Below are positions 44,563 through 55,252 of a stretch of 64,000 nucleotides of DNA, piece by piece. The position numbers and the translations under genes were made by a program. Location: contig NZ_BMLT01000006.1 of the NCBI RefSeq assembly GCF_014645375.1, positions 186,001 to 250,000 of the forward strand, given 5' to 3'. The notes below the pieces were generated by a model. The model was not told where the DNA came from. It saw nothing but the letters and a program-made list of their open reading frames with translations, and did not search any database. The first letter of the stretch is position 1. Each line of letters starts with the position of its first letter. This DNA is from Marinobacterium nitratireducens. GTDB taxonomy: Bacteria > Pseudomonadota > Gammaproteobacteria > Pseudomonadales > Balneatricaceae.

Positions 44563-47500
44563 ATGAATGACTACAGCTCTCCCGAATTCTTCACCCGATC
44601 AGAACCTTCAGATGTCCAGCCCCCCGAGCCATTGGCGATCGTTGGCATGGGCTGTCGTTTTCCCGGTGCAGCTTCCAACCCGGTGCTGTTCTGGGACAAC
44701 CTGCTGGAGGGTAAGGACTGCATCGTCGACGTACCTGCAGACCGCTGGGCTCTGGACCGCTTCTACGATGCCGATCGCAATAAACCCGGCAAAATGTACG
44801 TAAAGAGCGGCGGTTTCCTGCAGGAGAATATCTACGAATTCGACGCGCTTTTCTTTGGCGTTTCACCGCGCGAAGCCGCGGCCATGGACCCACAGCAGCG
44901 CATCCTGATGGAGGTAAGCTGGGAGGCGCTGGAAGATGCCGGTATCGATCCCGAATCGCTGGCCGGCAGCGAAACCGGAGTCTTTGTCGGCGGCTTTATG
45001 CTCGACAACAAACTGACACAATTGAGTCCTCTGAACCGCCACACCATCGCCGCCAGCACTGCTGTGGGTATGACCCTCACCATGCTGTCCAACCGTCTGT
45101 CATACCTCTACGACCTGCGCGGTCCCAGCATGACCATTGATACCGCCTGCTCCTCATCCATGGTCGCTCTGGATCAGGCGTGTCAAAGCCTCTGGAGCGG
45201 CGACAGCAAACTGGCGCTGGTGGGCGGCGTCAACATCATGCACCGGCCGGAAATTTTCATTGGCCTGTGCAAGGGCGGTTTTCTCGCGCCCGACGGCCGC
45301 TCCAAGGCTTTCGATGCACGTGCCAATGGTTACGGTCGTGGCGAAGGCGCCGGTATCGTAGTGGTGAAACCCCTGGCCGAAGCCGAGCGCGATGGCGATA
45401 GAGTCTACGCTCTGATCCGTGCCACCGCCTGCAATCAGGATGGTCGTACCGATGGCATCACCGTGCCCAATGCCGATTCACAGCAGGCGCTGATCCGTAA
45501 AGTGGCGAGGCGCGCGCAGGTACCGCTGAACGATATTCACTACTTCGAAGCGCACGGCACGGGCACCGCGGTCGGCGACCCCCTGGAAATGTCCGCCATC
45601 GGCGCCACCATCGGCCGGGAAAAGGCCGCCGAATCGCCCTGTATTGTCGGGTCTGTTAAGGGCAGTATCGGCCATCTGGAAGCTGCCTCCGGGGTGGCCG
45701 GCCTTATCAAGACCGCGCTTGCCCTGCAGCACCGCTGTGTGCCGCCACAGGCAAACCTGCAGCAGCTCAATCCGAAAATCCCGTTTGACGAGTTGCACCT
45801 CAAAGTCGCGCGATACCCGACGAAACTCCCGGGAGACGTGCAACCCCTGTTTTCCGCCATCAACTCCTTCGGCTACGGCGGCACCAATGCCTGCGCGGTA
45901 CTGCAGAGCTATACGCCCGCGGCGCATCCGCCGCTTGAGGGGCAGGGCAAGATCGAGCATGTCAGCGGTCAGCGTTTGCTGCTGCCGCTGTCGGCGCGTA
46001 GCAAAGCGGCACTGATGAATCTGGCGGAACTTTACCTGAAACGAATACAGGGCGCGGACAAGCCCGATATTGCCGACCTTTGTTATTCCGCCGGGGACCG
46101 GCGCGCGCAGCTCGACCACCGGCTCTGCATCAGCGGTGCCAACGTCGAGGAGTTGTGTACAAATCTGCGCCAGTACCGCGACCAGCAGACCGGAGAACAC
46201 TGTATCGAAGGGCACGCCAGCCAGTGGCGCGACAAACTCGCTTTCGTGTTCACCGGTATGGGACCGCAGTGGTGGGGCATGGGCCGGGAGCTATTGGATT
46301 CCGAGCCGGTATTTCGTGCCGCCGTGTCGCGTTGTGACCAGCTATTCCGTGAGATCTCCGGCTGGTCGATTCTGGAGGAAATGTTGCGTCCGGAAGCCGA
46401 GTCCCGCATTGGCGAGACCCAGATCGCACAGCCGGCCAACTTCGTGATTCAGATGGCCCTGGTGGAACTCCTGCGCAGCTGGGGTTTGCAGCCGGCTGCC
46501 ATTATCGGTCACAGCGTGGGGGAGGTGGCCAGTGCCTACCATTCAGGCGTTCTGTCGCTGGAGCAGGCACTGCGCGTGAGTTACCACCGCAGTCGCATCC
46601 AGAAAAAAGCGGCCAATCAGGGGGCCATGATGGCGGTTGGCGTGAGCGAAGCGGAAGCCGTCAGCCTGATTGAAGCTTACGAGGGCAAGGTGTCGATCGC
46701 CGCCATCAACGGTCCCACGGCGATGACCCTGTCCGGTGACAGCCGGTCCCTGGAAAGCATTGCGGAACAACTGCAAACGCGTGGCGCCTTTTATCGCATG
46801 CTTGAGGTCGAGGTGGCCTATCACAGCCCCACCATGGACCCGCTACTGGATGAAATCCGCGAATGTCTGGCCGGACTCACTCCGGTAACACCCTCGCTGC
46901 CCGTCTATTCCACGGTCACCGGCACGCGTGTCGAGGGAACCGCGTTCGACGCCGAGTACTGGTGCCGCAACGTGCGCCAGCCCGTGTACTTTTACAGGGC
47001 GCTGGAGCAGATGCTGGCCGACGGCTACGAGGATTTTATCGAGGTCGGGCCACACCCGGTGCTGTCCACTTCGATCAAAGAGTGCTTCAGCAAGAACCGG
47101 GTCAATGGTCTGCTGATCAGTTCACTTAAACGGGGCTCCGATGAACAGGTGAGCCTGAAGCAGACGGCGGCGACCCTGTATACCCGGGGCTACCGCCTGA
47201 CCTGGGCGAACCTGTCGAGCAACCGCTACTGCTGGACACCGGATGGTGAGCATTGCACGCCGCTGTCACCTGCATACATAGCGCTGCCTAACTATCCCTG
47301 GCAACGCGAACGCCACTGGAACGACGCCCCCCAGGCACAGCGTGACCGCCTGGGCCAAACCATACAGCACGCGGTACTGGGGGCGCGCGAGGATGAACCG
47401 CACGACAGCTGGCTGAACCAGATCAATACCCGTTACCTGCCGTACCTCGAGGATCACAAGGTCGAGGATCTGGTTGTTCTGCCGGGTGCCGCCTTCATCG

Positions 47501-50500
47501 AGGCTGCGCTGTGCGCTCACCGGGAAACCACGGGCACGGATAGCTGTCTGCTCACCGATGTCCGCTTTCACAATGCCCTGGTGATCGACGCCGATAGCGA
47601 GCGCCAGATGCAGACAAGGGTGCAGTCGGGTTGTTTCGAGATCCATAGCCACACCCTGGAAGAGCGCGATCAACACAGGCTGCATGCCAACGGCTACATG
47701 CAGAAGCTGTCACTCGCCCATCACTATCCTGTCGATATCACGGCCCTCAAAGCCTCAGGCATGCAGCTGCTGCAGCCGGAGCAGATCTACCCTGAACTGA
47801 CGCAGCGCGGCCTCCAGTATGGGCCCTGGTTTCAGTGCATCAAAATGCTGTGGCGGCGCGATGGCGAGGTGCTGGCCTGCATTCGCGCCCACCCCGATAC
47901 AGCATCGTCGGCAGATAATTACCAGTTGCATCCTACCCTGCTGGATGCCTGTTTCCAGTCACTGATTTCGGCACTGCCGGAACAGAGTGAATTCAGTCGT
48001 CGGGTGTACATCCCCGTCCGCATCGGCCAGTTGCGCCACTTCGGGAAAGCCGGTACCGAGATTTACTGCCATGGCAGGGTGCGGGATATCGGCGAGCAGA
48101 GCATCCGCGGCGATATCCGCGTCTGCGATGACAGCGGTAAGGTGCTGGTCGAAATTCTCGATCTGCACTGCCAGTCGCTGCGTTCCCCGGGAAGCAGCAG
48201 CCATGACAGACTGGATGATCGGGCATATCAGGGCCTCTGGAGGGAAGAGAACGAATCGCCCGCGGAGCCGGCCGGGTCAGTCTGTCAGGTCCTGCTGGTG
48301 CAGCGCGATGATTCGGGACAGCTGTTGCAGACGTCCTTCGAGCAGCAGCCGGATACCCCGGTGATCACAGTGTTGGCGGAGTCTGAGTACAGCAGGGTCA
48401 GCGAACGCGAATATCGCTTCGATCCAGGCAATGCCGAACATCTGCAGCGCTTCTTCGAGGACCAGGCCCGGTTCCGTGACTACGATCGGCTCTGCCTGGT
48501 TTATGGCCTGTCCATGGCGCAACGCAGCGACGACCCCATTCACTTGAATGGCAGCACTCGGGCACTGGCATTTCTACAGGCCCTGGCGCAGTGCGACATC
48601 CAGGTGCCGCTGTGTACCATTCTTCTGACTCAGGACGCCCAGCGTGTACTGGACACCGATAGCTGCGACGGATTCGCGCAGAGTCCGGTGATCGGACTCG
48701 CCCGTGTTGCCGCGATGGAACTGCCACAGCTGCACTGTCGCTGTGTCGACCTGGAACGGAATCTGTCGCAGGCGGCATTGCAACAGCTGCTGGTCGAATG
48801 TGCGGGCAAGGGGCGCGAACAGGAACTTGCCCTGCGTGGGCAGCAACGCTTCGTCTACCGTCTGTGCCGCAGTCCTCTGCATGAGGCCTGGCGCCCGCAA
48901 CCAAAAGCGGCCGGGCGTGAGCGCAACTTCGTCCCGGCACCGGCTGCGCTTGCGCACCTGAGCGGCGCTGCGTTCCAGGCCTGCCCGCGCCAGGCGCCTG
49001 AACCCGGTGAGATCGAAATCAAGGTGCGCGCCGCATTAATGAACGGCGGCAGCGGGGATCTGCAGGAAGTCTGTGCGCGGGTCGTCGATACCGGCGAGGC
49101 CGTGCGCGGTTTTCAGCCAGGTGATGAAATCATCGCCTGTTACCGGGGGAGCGTCGGACGCTTTGTCACGCTCGAGCCAGCGTCGATGCTGGCGCTGCCA
49201 AAGCCTGCGAAATGGCCGGTGCAAACGGCCGCGGGAGCGCTCTCGGGACTGGTGCTGGCGCGTGCAGCCCTGCTCGAGTACGGACACGTCCAGGCGGGCA
49301 GTTCCGTGCTGATATTGGGCAGCGATTCGTCCGTCGGCCAGGCTCTGTCGCAGCTGGCCCGTAGTCTTGGCTGCGCGCCTGTCGAAGTGCTGTCGGGTGC
49401 AGGCAGTAACAGTGGAGGCCGTCTGCATATCGATTCAGCCACCTTGATGCAGGATTTACAGGCGCTACAGTCCGGGACTGGCTTCAACCTGATTCTCACT
49501 ACCACAGGGAGCGTGCCGCATCTAGATCTGGATGCGCTGCTGGCCGGGTGTGGATGCTACATACAGCTGCACGATGGCGATGAAGCGCGCGCCGAGCCCG
49601 CCAGCCTGACCTCCGGCAAAGTGCAGCTGCAACTGCACAAAGCCGATCTTTTGCGGGAGGCCTTGAGTACGCCATCAGACCTTCAGTTGGAGTTGGAACC
49701 TATGCTTTCCAGCCTCGACAGTCATGGGGTAATACTGCCGGCTCTTGACCCGGAGAGGCTGGCGACAGAACCGACGGCTTCGGGTGTCCTGTCTCTGGAA
49801 AGCGGCGAGCGGCTGCGCATCATCGACAAACCCAGCGCAAGTCTGCGCATCCGGCCCCGGGCCAGCTACCTTATCACCGGCGGCTTCGGTGGCTTCGGTC
49901 TTGGCATGGCTCGCTGGCTGGTGGAGCAGGGCGCCCGCCATCTGGTACTGGTCAGCCGCAGTGGCGACAGCAGCCCCGCGGCCAAAGCAGCGGTCGCCGA
50001 ATTGCAGGATGCCGGGGCTGAGGTTTGTGCGCAGGCGGCGGACATTGCCGACAGCGCCGCGGTAAAGCGTTTAATCCGGTACATCGATGAGCAGCTGCCG
50101 CCCCTGGCCGGTATTTTCCATACCGCCGGGGTGCTGGACGACCGCGAAATGCTCTCCGTCAACGCCGCCAGCCTCGAAGCAGTGATGAAACCCAAGGCCC
50201 TGGGCGCCTGGAATCTGCACTCTGCCACCCGGTCGCTGGATCTGGACTGCTTTGTCCTCTACTCCTCGGTTTCGGCGCTGATCGGCAACCGCAATCAGGC
50301 CAACTACGTGGCCGCGAACCTGTTCCTCGATAATCTGGCGCAGTACCGCCAGGCCCATGGTTTGACCGCTACCAGCATTAACTGGGGCCCCCTGAGCGAT
50401 GTGGGCATGGCTGCAAACCCCAATGTCATCAAGCACCTGTCCCATCTCGGCATTCAGGGCTTCCCGATACAGCAGGCGCAGGAAGCCTTTGCCCGGCTGA

Positions 50501-51087
50501 TGCAGGCACCAGTTGCGCAGATGGGCATATGCGACATCGACTGGCGACGCTGGGGTCAGCTCGAGAGCGGTAGCGCTGCACCTCGTTTCTCCGAGCTGGT
50601 GGAGGCCAACGCCGTACAGGAGCAAGCCGACAGCTGGTCCGCCCTGCGGGCGCAAGGTGCGGAAGCGCTGACCTGCGCCATCGCCGAATGCTTCGGTGGC
50701 ATGCTGGCGACCACCCTGAAGCTGGCGATCGAGCATATCGACTCGGATACACCCATCAATCGCTATGGACTCGACTCCCTCATGGCCATAGACCTGCAGA
50801 TGCAAATCCGCGAGGAGTTCAAGGTCGATATCTCGATTCTGGAGATGATGAAAGGCAATAGCGTCAACCGCATTGCCGAAGTGATCGCAGGCAAGCTGGA
50901 TGCAGTGTTTGATTCCGAAGCCGCTACCAAGGACCACACCGGCGGCGGACAACCCGTCGCCGCGCCTCAATCTGAACTCGAGACCATTACCGTCCTGGCG
51001 CAAGGGACGGATCAGCCGGACTCCATCGATGCCATGAGCGAAGAGCACATCGATGAACTGCTGCGCCGGGAACTGGAATTGAACTAA
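44563..51087 (+). CDS. One-module type I polyketide synthase (KS-AT-DH-ER*-KR-ACP)
   Basis: 2174 residues. KS at about 20-440 has Cys196, His331 and His371. AT at about 560-850 has Ser651 in GHSVGE; the specificity site reads VAYHSP rather than HAFH or YASH, so the extender is unclear. DH at about 940-1215 has His965 and Asp1128 but lacks the usual Gly of HxxxGxxxxP. An ER-like region (about 1470-1740) has a poor NADPH motif and is probably weak or dead. KR at about 1765-1950 has TGGFGGFG and S1902/Y1915/N1919. The ACP serine is Ser2072. The ATG at 44563 has AAGGA upstream. There is no loading module, so an acyl starter must be brought in. Confidence 0.9.
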   Translation: MNDYSSPEFFTRSEPSDVQPPEPLAIVGMGCRFPGAASNPVLFWDNLLEGKDCIVDVPADRWALDRFYDADRNKPGKMYVKSGGFLQENIYEFDALFFGVSPREAAAMDPQQRILMEVSWEALEDAGIDPESLAGSETGVFVGGFMLDNKLTQLSPLNRHTIAASTAVGMTLTMLSNRLSYLYDLRGPSMTIDTACSSSMVALDQACQSLWSGDSKLALVGGVNIMHRPEIFIGLCKGGFLAPDGRSKAFDARANGYGRGEGAGIVVVKPLAEAERDGDRVYALIRATACNQDGRTDGITVPNADSQQALIRKVARRAQVPLNDIHYFEAHGTGTAVGDPLEMSAIGATIGREKAAESPCIVGSVKGSIGHLEAASGVAGLIKTALALQHRCVPPQANLQQLNPKIPFDELHLKVARYPTKLPGDVQPLFSAINSFGYGGTNACAVLQSYTPAAHPPLEGQGKIEHVSGQRLLLPLSARSKAALMNLAELYLKRIQGADKPDIADLCYSAGDRRAQLDHRLCISGANVEELCTNLRQYRDQQTGEHCIEGHASQWRDKLAFVFTGMGPQWWGMGRELLDSEPVFRAAVSRCDQLFREISGWSILEEMLRPEAESRIGETQIAQPANFVIQMALVELLRSWGLQPAAIIGHSVGEVASAYHSGVLSLEQALRVSYHRSRIQKKAANQGAMMAVGVSEAEAVSLIEAYEGKVSIAAINGPTAMTLSGDSRSLESIAEQLQTRGAFYRMLEVEVAYHSPTMDPLLDEIRECLAGLTPVTPSLPVYSTVTGTRVEGTAFDAEYWCRNVRQPVYFYRALEQMLADGYEDFIEVGPHPVLSTSIKECFSKNRVNGLLISSLKRGSDEQVSLKQTAATLYTRGYRLTWANLSSNRYCWTPDGEHCTPLSPAYIALPNYPWQRERHWNDAPQAQRDRLGQTIQHAVLGAREDEPHDSWLNQINTRYLPYLEDHKVEDLVVLPGAAFIEAALCAHRETTGTDSCLLTDVRFHNALVIDADSERQMQTRVQSGCFEIHSHTLEERDQHRLHANGYMQKLSLAHHYPVDITALKASGMQLLQPEQIYPELTQRGLQYGPWFQCIKMLWRRDGEVLACIRAHPDTASSADNYQLHPTLLDACFQSLISALPEQSEFSRRVYIPVRIGQLRHFGKAGTEIYCHGRVRDIGEQSIRGDIRVCDDSGKVLVEILDLHCQSLRSPGSSSHDRLDDRAYQGLWREENESPAEPAGSVCQVLLVQRDDSGQLLQTSFEQQPDTPVITVLAESEYSRVSEREYRFDPGNAEHLQRFFEDQARFRDYDRLCLVYGLSMAQRSDDPIHLNGSTRALAFLQALAQCDIQVPLCTILLTQDAQRVLDTDSCDGFAQSPVIGLARVAAMELPQLHCRCVDLERNLSQAALQQLLVECAGKGREQELALRGQQRFVYRLCRSPLHEAWRPQPKAAGRERNFVPAPAALAHLSGAAFQACPRQAPEPGEIEIKVRAALMNGGSGDLQEVCARVVDTGEAVRGFQPGDEIIACYRGSVGRFVTLEPASMLALPKPAKWPVQTAAGALSGLVLARAALLEYGHVQAGSSVLILGSDSSVGQALSQLARSLGCAPVEVLSGAGSNSGGRLHIDSATLMQDLQALQSGTGFNLILTTTGSVPHLDLDALLAGCGCYIQLHDGDEARAEPASLTSGKVQLQLHKADLLREALSTPSDLQLELEPMLSSLDSHGVILPALDPERLATEPTASGVLSLESGERLRIIDKPSASLRIRPRASYLITGGFGGFGLGMARWLVEQGARHLVLVSRSGDSSPAAKAAVAELQDAGAEVCAQAADIADSAAVKRLIRYIDEQLPPLAGIFHTAGVLDDREMLSVNAASLEAVMKPKALGAWNLHSATRSLDLDCFVLYSSVSALIGNRNQANYVAANLFLDNLAQYRQAHGLTATSINWGPLSDVGMAANPNVIKHLSHLGIQGFPIQQAQEAFARLMQAPVAQMGICDIDWRRWGQLESGSAAPRFSELVEANAVQEQADSWSALRAQGAEALTCAIAECFGGMLATTLKLAIEHIDSDTPINRYGLDSLMAIDLQMQIREEFKVDISILEMMKGNSVNRIAEVIAGKLDAVFDSEAATKDHTGGGQPVAAPQSELETITVLAQGTDQPDSIDAMSEEHIDELLRRELELN

Positions 51088-51106
51088 CCATCAGGAGCAC
51101 AGATCC

Positions 51107-54100
51107 ATGACAGCCCAGGAACCAGCCACTGCCGTCGACAAGGCATCCGTACCTCTGGAACAGATGAGTATCGACGAGAAAAAAGCGCTGATGAAAGAAC
51201 TGCTCGGCAACAGGAGTCGCGATACAGTCAGCCTGGTCCCGATGTCCAGGGGCCAGGAGGCGCTCTGGTTTATTCACCGGAGTGCACCGAAAAACGCCGC
51301 CTACAACGTCGCTATGGCGTTTCATATTGATTCAGGCCTGGATCCGGTATTGCTGGAACGGGCGCTCAATCTGCTGGTGCAGCGCCACGAAATTCTGCGT
51401 ACCAGCTACGCGGTGAGCGAAGGAAAGAATGTGCAGCGGATTCATGCCCGCGCCGACCTCGCACTGAGATCCATCGATGCGCGCGACCTCTCACAAGAGC
51501 AGCTTCACGCGCGCATCGTCGGCGACTACCGTCTGCCGTTTGATCTCACCACGGCGCCACCGGTGCGGGCGAACTGCTACCGGCTGGCGCAGGATGAAAG
51601 TGTGTTCCTGCTGGTGGTGCACCACATCGCTATCGATGCTGCGTCGCTGTGGATTCTGATGGAGGAGCTGGCGCTGCTGTACCGGGCATTGTGCCGGGAG
51701 GAAACCGAGGTACGGCTCAACCCGGTCCGCAGTTATCGTGAATTTTGCAGGCAGCAGGCGCGGTACCTGTCGGGCGAGCAGGGAGCTGCCGACCGGTCCT
51801 ACTGGACGACGACTCTGGCCCCGGATCAGCCGCCGCTCACTCTGGACATCAGCCGGCCGAGACCGCCACTGCAGGGTTACGACGGCGCCAGCTTCTATTT
51901 CGAGGTCCCGGGGGCGTTGGCCAGTGACCTGAGGGCGCTGGCCAGGCAGCAGGGCATTACCTGCTTCTCGCTGCTCCTGGCAGCCTGGTACTGTTTGCTG
52001 GCGCGTCATTCCGGGCAGGATGACATCTGCGTTTCCTCACCCACATCAGGGCGTCTGCAGGCCGGTTTCAAACGCAGCATTGGCTACTTCGTCAATCCGG
52101 TTATCCTGCGCACGTCGATGCAGGACAACCCGACCCTGGTGGATTTCCTGCAGCGGGTGCAGCGCAGGGTACTGGAGGCGCTGGAACATCAGCAGTACCC
52201 CTTTGCTTCGGTCGTCGAAGTGGTCGACCCCCGCCGCTCGCCTGCACTTACGCCTTTTTCTCAGGCCTCGTTCGTATATCAGCGACCTGAAGCCGGGCAG
52301 TCGCTTGCCGAAGGCTGGACGCCGGGGCGGCAGGGTCCGCGCGTTCAGTGGGCAGACCTGGGCATCCGCCAATACCCGCTCGATCAGCAGGAAGGCCAGT
52401 TCGAGCTCGAACTGGAACTGACCGACTGCCGCGATCAATTGTTCGGGAGTCTGAAATACAACACGGGTCTGTTCAGTGAGCAGCATATGGAAATGTTGGC
52501 GACGCATTATCAAACGCTGCTGCAATCTATGGTCAGCGCGCCGCACTCGCGTATCGGCAGTCTGAATCTGCTCAGCGTTGCGGAGCAACAGCAACTGGCA
52601 GACTGGAACGACACCGGTCGCGAGTATGAGCCCCACGACAATCTGCAACAGCTGATCGAGGCGCAGGTGGCGCGAACACCGGATGCCGTGGCACTCAAGT
52701 TCGGTGACGAGGAGATGACCTACGCAGTCATGAACGCACGGGCCAACCGGCTGGCCCACTTCCTGTTACGCCAGGGGGTGACACTTGAAACCAAGGTGGG
52801 CGTCTGCATGGACCGGAGCTTCGATATAGTGATTGCCCTGCTGGCGATCATCAAGGCCGGTGCAGCCTACGTTCCGGTAGATCCCAATTATCCTGCCGAG
52901 CGGGTAGCCTTTCTGTTGCACGACATGGAAGCACCTCTGGTGCTCACCCAGGCCCCCTTGTTAAGGTCCCTGCCTGAACTGGACGCCCGGATAGTCTGTG
53001 TCGATCAACTAAGCCTGGAGGAATACGGCTGCGACGATCCGCAGCTGCCGGTCGGCCCACACAACCTGGCGTACATGATTTACACCTCCGGCTCCACCGG
53101 CAACCCGAAGGGCGCCATGAACACCCATGCCGGCATTTGCAACCGTCTGTTGTGGATGCAGGAAGCCTACCCACTCGATGCCAGCGACAGCGTTCTGCAG
53201 AAAACCCCGTTCAGTTTCGATGTGTCCGTGTGGGAGTTTTTCTGGCCGTTGCTGACGGGCGCACGCCTGGTGATCGCACGGCCCGATGGTCACAAGGACG
53301 TGGAATATCTGATTGATGTCATTCGTCGCGAACAGATAACGACCCTGCACTTCGTACCCTCCATGCTGAGTCTGTTCGTCGCCAATCCGGAGGCGTCTCT
53401 CTGCCATAGCATCCGGCGTGTTATCTGCAGTGGTGAGGCGTTGAGTCACTCTCTGCAGCAACGCTTTTTCGAACGCCTGGATACCGAACTGCACAATCTT
53501 TACGGTCCCACCGAAGCCGCCATCGATGTCACCGCCTGGCAGTGCCGGCCGGGCGAGGCGGGCAGCGTGGTGCCGATCGGCCGGCCCATTGCCAATACCC
53601 GGATTCATGTGGTGGACAAACATCTGCAGCCGGTTCCTGTCGGCGTCAACGGCGAACTGCTGATCGGCGGCACCGGGGTCGCCCGGGGGTACTTCAAACG
53701 CGATGATCTGACCGGGAGCAAATTCATCCCCGATCCGTTCAGCAGCGATCCCGAGGCGCGGCTCTACCGCACTGGAGATCTGGTGCGCTACCTGGCCGAC
53801 GGTAACATCGAGTACCTGCAGCGCATGGATGACCAGGTGAAACTGCGTGGCTTCCGTATCGAGCTCGGTGAAGTGGAGGCGATGCTGAACCGCTGTCAGG
53901 GTGTACGCGACTCGGTGGTGCTGAAGCGGTCACACGCGGACGGCGACGACTATCTGCTGGCCTTCGCCACCCGTGACCAGAGCAAGACCGATGCGGCGAC
54001 AGTTCTCCGGCAGGTGGCGGAGTTGCTGCCTGCTCACTGCGTACCCGCGGCGCTTGAATTTTTGCCTGCGCTACCGCTTTCACCCAACGGCAAGATCGAT

Positions 54101-55252
54101 CGCCGTGCACTGCCCGAGCACCGCTTCGAAGGTGCCCTGCAGGGGGCGTCAATGGCGCCGCGCAACGCGGTGGAGCGTACGCTGCATCGCCTCTGGCTAG
54201 ACCTGCTGCCGGTGCAGCGGCTGTCCATCCATGACAATTTCTTCGATCTCGGCGGTCACTCTCTGCTGGCAGTGCGCCTTATGGCTGCCGTCGAAACCGA
54301 ACTGGGGCTACGCTTGCCGCTTGCCAGCCTGGTGCAATACCCCACCGTCGCCGGACTGGCCCGGCAGTTAGGGGATCCGCCTCAGCAGAACTGGGGTTCC
54401 CTGGTGGCCATCCAGGAACGGGGCGAAAACGCGCCACTGTTCTTTGTCCCCGGTGGCGGCGGAAACGTGCTTTATTTCTATCCGCTGGCCGAAAAGCTGG
54501 GCCATGAGCGACCCTTCTATGGACTGCAGGCGCAGGGGCTGGATGGGGTATCAGAGCCGCTGCACAACCCGCAGGAAATTGCCGCTGCCATGATCCGTGA
54601 AATCCGACAGGTGCAGCCCGAGGGCCCCTATCTGATCGGCGGCCATTGCGTCGGCGGCCTGATCGCTTACGCCATTGCCCAGCAACTGGCCGCCGGCGGT
54701 GACGAGGTCGAGCGATTGTTGATCCTCGACGCGCCGGCACCGCATTTCTTCACGCCGAGATCTGGCCCGTCGCCCAGTGACGCCCAATGGATCGCCATCC
54801 TGGTCGGCAGCATTGCGCACATGACCGGACAGAACCTGTCACTCGATGCCGGCGATCTGGAGTCTCTGAGTCACGATAGGCAGCTCGGTGAACTGCGCTC
54901 GCTGCTGGCGGACGCCGGAGTGGTGCCGGACAACACGCCGCTGGCGCAAATCCGCGGATTGCTGCAAGTGTTCACGGCCAACGCGCAACTGCATCACGAC
55001 GAAAATGGCAATATTCACAAAATTCCTGTGAGCCTGTTCCGCGCTCGCGATATCAATCCTCACTACGATTATCGCAACCATGACGACCACGGGTGCGACA
55101 TGGCGCAGTCGAGTCTTGGCTGGCAGCGTTATGCCAGCAGACCCGTAGAGGTGCAGCTTGTGGATGGCGATCACATCACCATGCTGGCGCCGGAACAGTC
55201 CAGCGCACTCGCCGAAGCGATTGCCCGCAGTTTGCAGGGCAGGGGAGTATGA
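51107..55252 (+). CDS. NRPS module C-A-PCP-TE, predicted serine-activating
   Basis: 1381 residues. A condensation domain (about 45-470) has H172-H173-x3-D177. The adenylation domain (about 500-1000) has YTSGSTGNPKG and FDVSVW. Aligning by eye to GrsA, the specificity residues read D-V-W-H-I-S-L-I-D plus the invariant Lys, almost the known serine code. The carrier serine is Ser1052 (GGHSLL). The terminal thioesterase (about 1110-1381) has GGHCVGG, so Cys1181 replaces the usual nucleophilic Ser, with Asp1208 and His1356. It begins 19 bases after the PKS and overlaps the transporter gene, so the three are one operon. Confidence 0.9.
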   Translation: MTAQEPATAVDKASVPLEQMSIDEKKALMKELLGNRSRDTVSLVPMSRGQEALWFIHRSAPKNAAYNVAMAFHIDSGLDPVLLERALNLLVQRHEILRTSYAVSEGKNVQRIHARADLALRSIDARDLSQEQLHARIVGDYRLPFDLTTAPPVRANCYRLAQDESVFLLVVHHIAIDAASLWILMEELALLYRALCREETEVRLNPVRSYREFCRQQARYLSGEQGAADRSYWTTTLAPDQPPLTLDISRPRPPLQGYDGASFYFEVPGALASDLRALARQQGITCFSLLLAAWYCLLARHSGQDDICVSSPTSGRLQAGFKRSIGYFVNPVILRTSMQDNPTLVDFLQRVQRRVLEALEHQQYPFASVVEVVDPRRSPALTPFSQASFVYQRPEAGQSLAEGWTPGRQGPRVQWADLGIRQYPLDQQEGQFELELELTDCRDQLFGSLKYNTGLFSEQHMEMLATHYQTLLQSMVSAPHSRIGSLNLLSVAEQQQLADWNDTGREYEPHDNLQQLIEAQVARTPDAVALKFGDEEMTYAVMNARANRLAHFLLRQGVTLETKVGVCMDRSFDIVIALLAIIKAGAAYVPVDPNYPAERVAFLLHDMEAPLVLTQAPLLRSLPELDARIVCVDQLSLEEYGCDDPQLPVGPHNLAYMIYTSGSTGNPKGAMNTHAGICNRLLWMQEAYPLDASDSVLQKTPFSFDVSVWEFFWPLLTGARLVIARPDGHKDVEYLIDVIRREQITTLHFVPSMLSLFVANPEASLCHSIRRVICSGEALSHSLQQRFFERLDTELHNLYGPTEAAIDVTAWQCRPGEAGSVVPIGRPIANTRIHVVDKHLQPVPVGVNGELLIGGTGVARGYFKRDDLTGSKFIPDPFSSDPEARLYRTGDLVRYLADGNIEYLQRMDDQVKLRGFRIELGEVEAMLNRCQGVRDSVVLKRSHADGDDYLLAFATRDQSKTDAATVLRQVAELLPAHCVPAALEFLPALPLSPNGKIDRRALPEHRFEGALQGASMAPRNAVERTLHRLWLDLLPVQRLSIHDNFFDLGGHSLLAVRLMAAVETELGLRLPLASLVQYPTVAGLARQLGDPPQQNWGSLVAIQERGENAPLFFVPGGGGNVLYFYPLAEKLGHERPFYGLQAQGLDGVSEPLHNPQEIAAAMIREIRQVQPEGPYLIGGHCVGGLIAYAIAQQLAAGGDEVERLLILDAPAPHFFTPRSGPSPSDAQWIAILVGSIAHMTGQNLSLDAGDLESLSHDRQLGELRSLLADAGVVPDNTPLAQIRGLLQVFTANAQLHHDENGNIHKIPVSLFRARDINPHYDYRNHDDHGCDMAQSSLGWQRYASRPVEVQLVDGDHITMLAPEQSSALAEAIARSLQGRGV

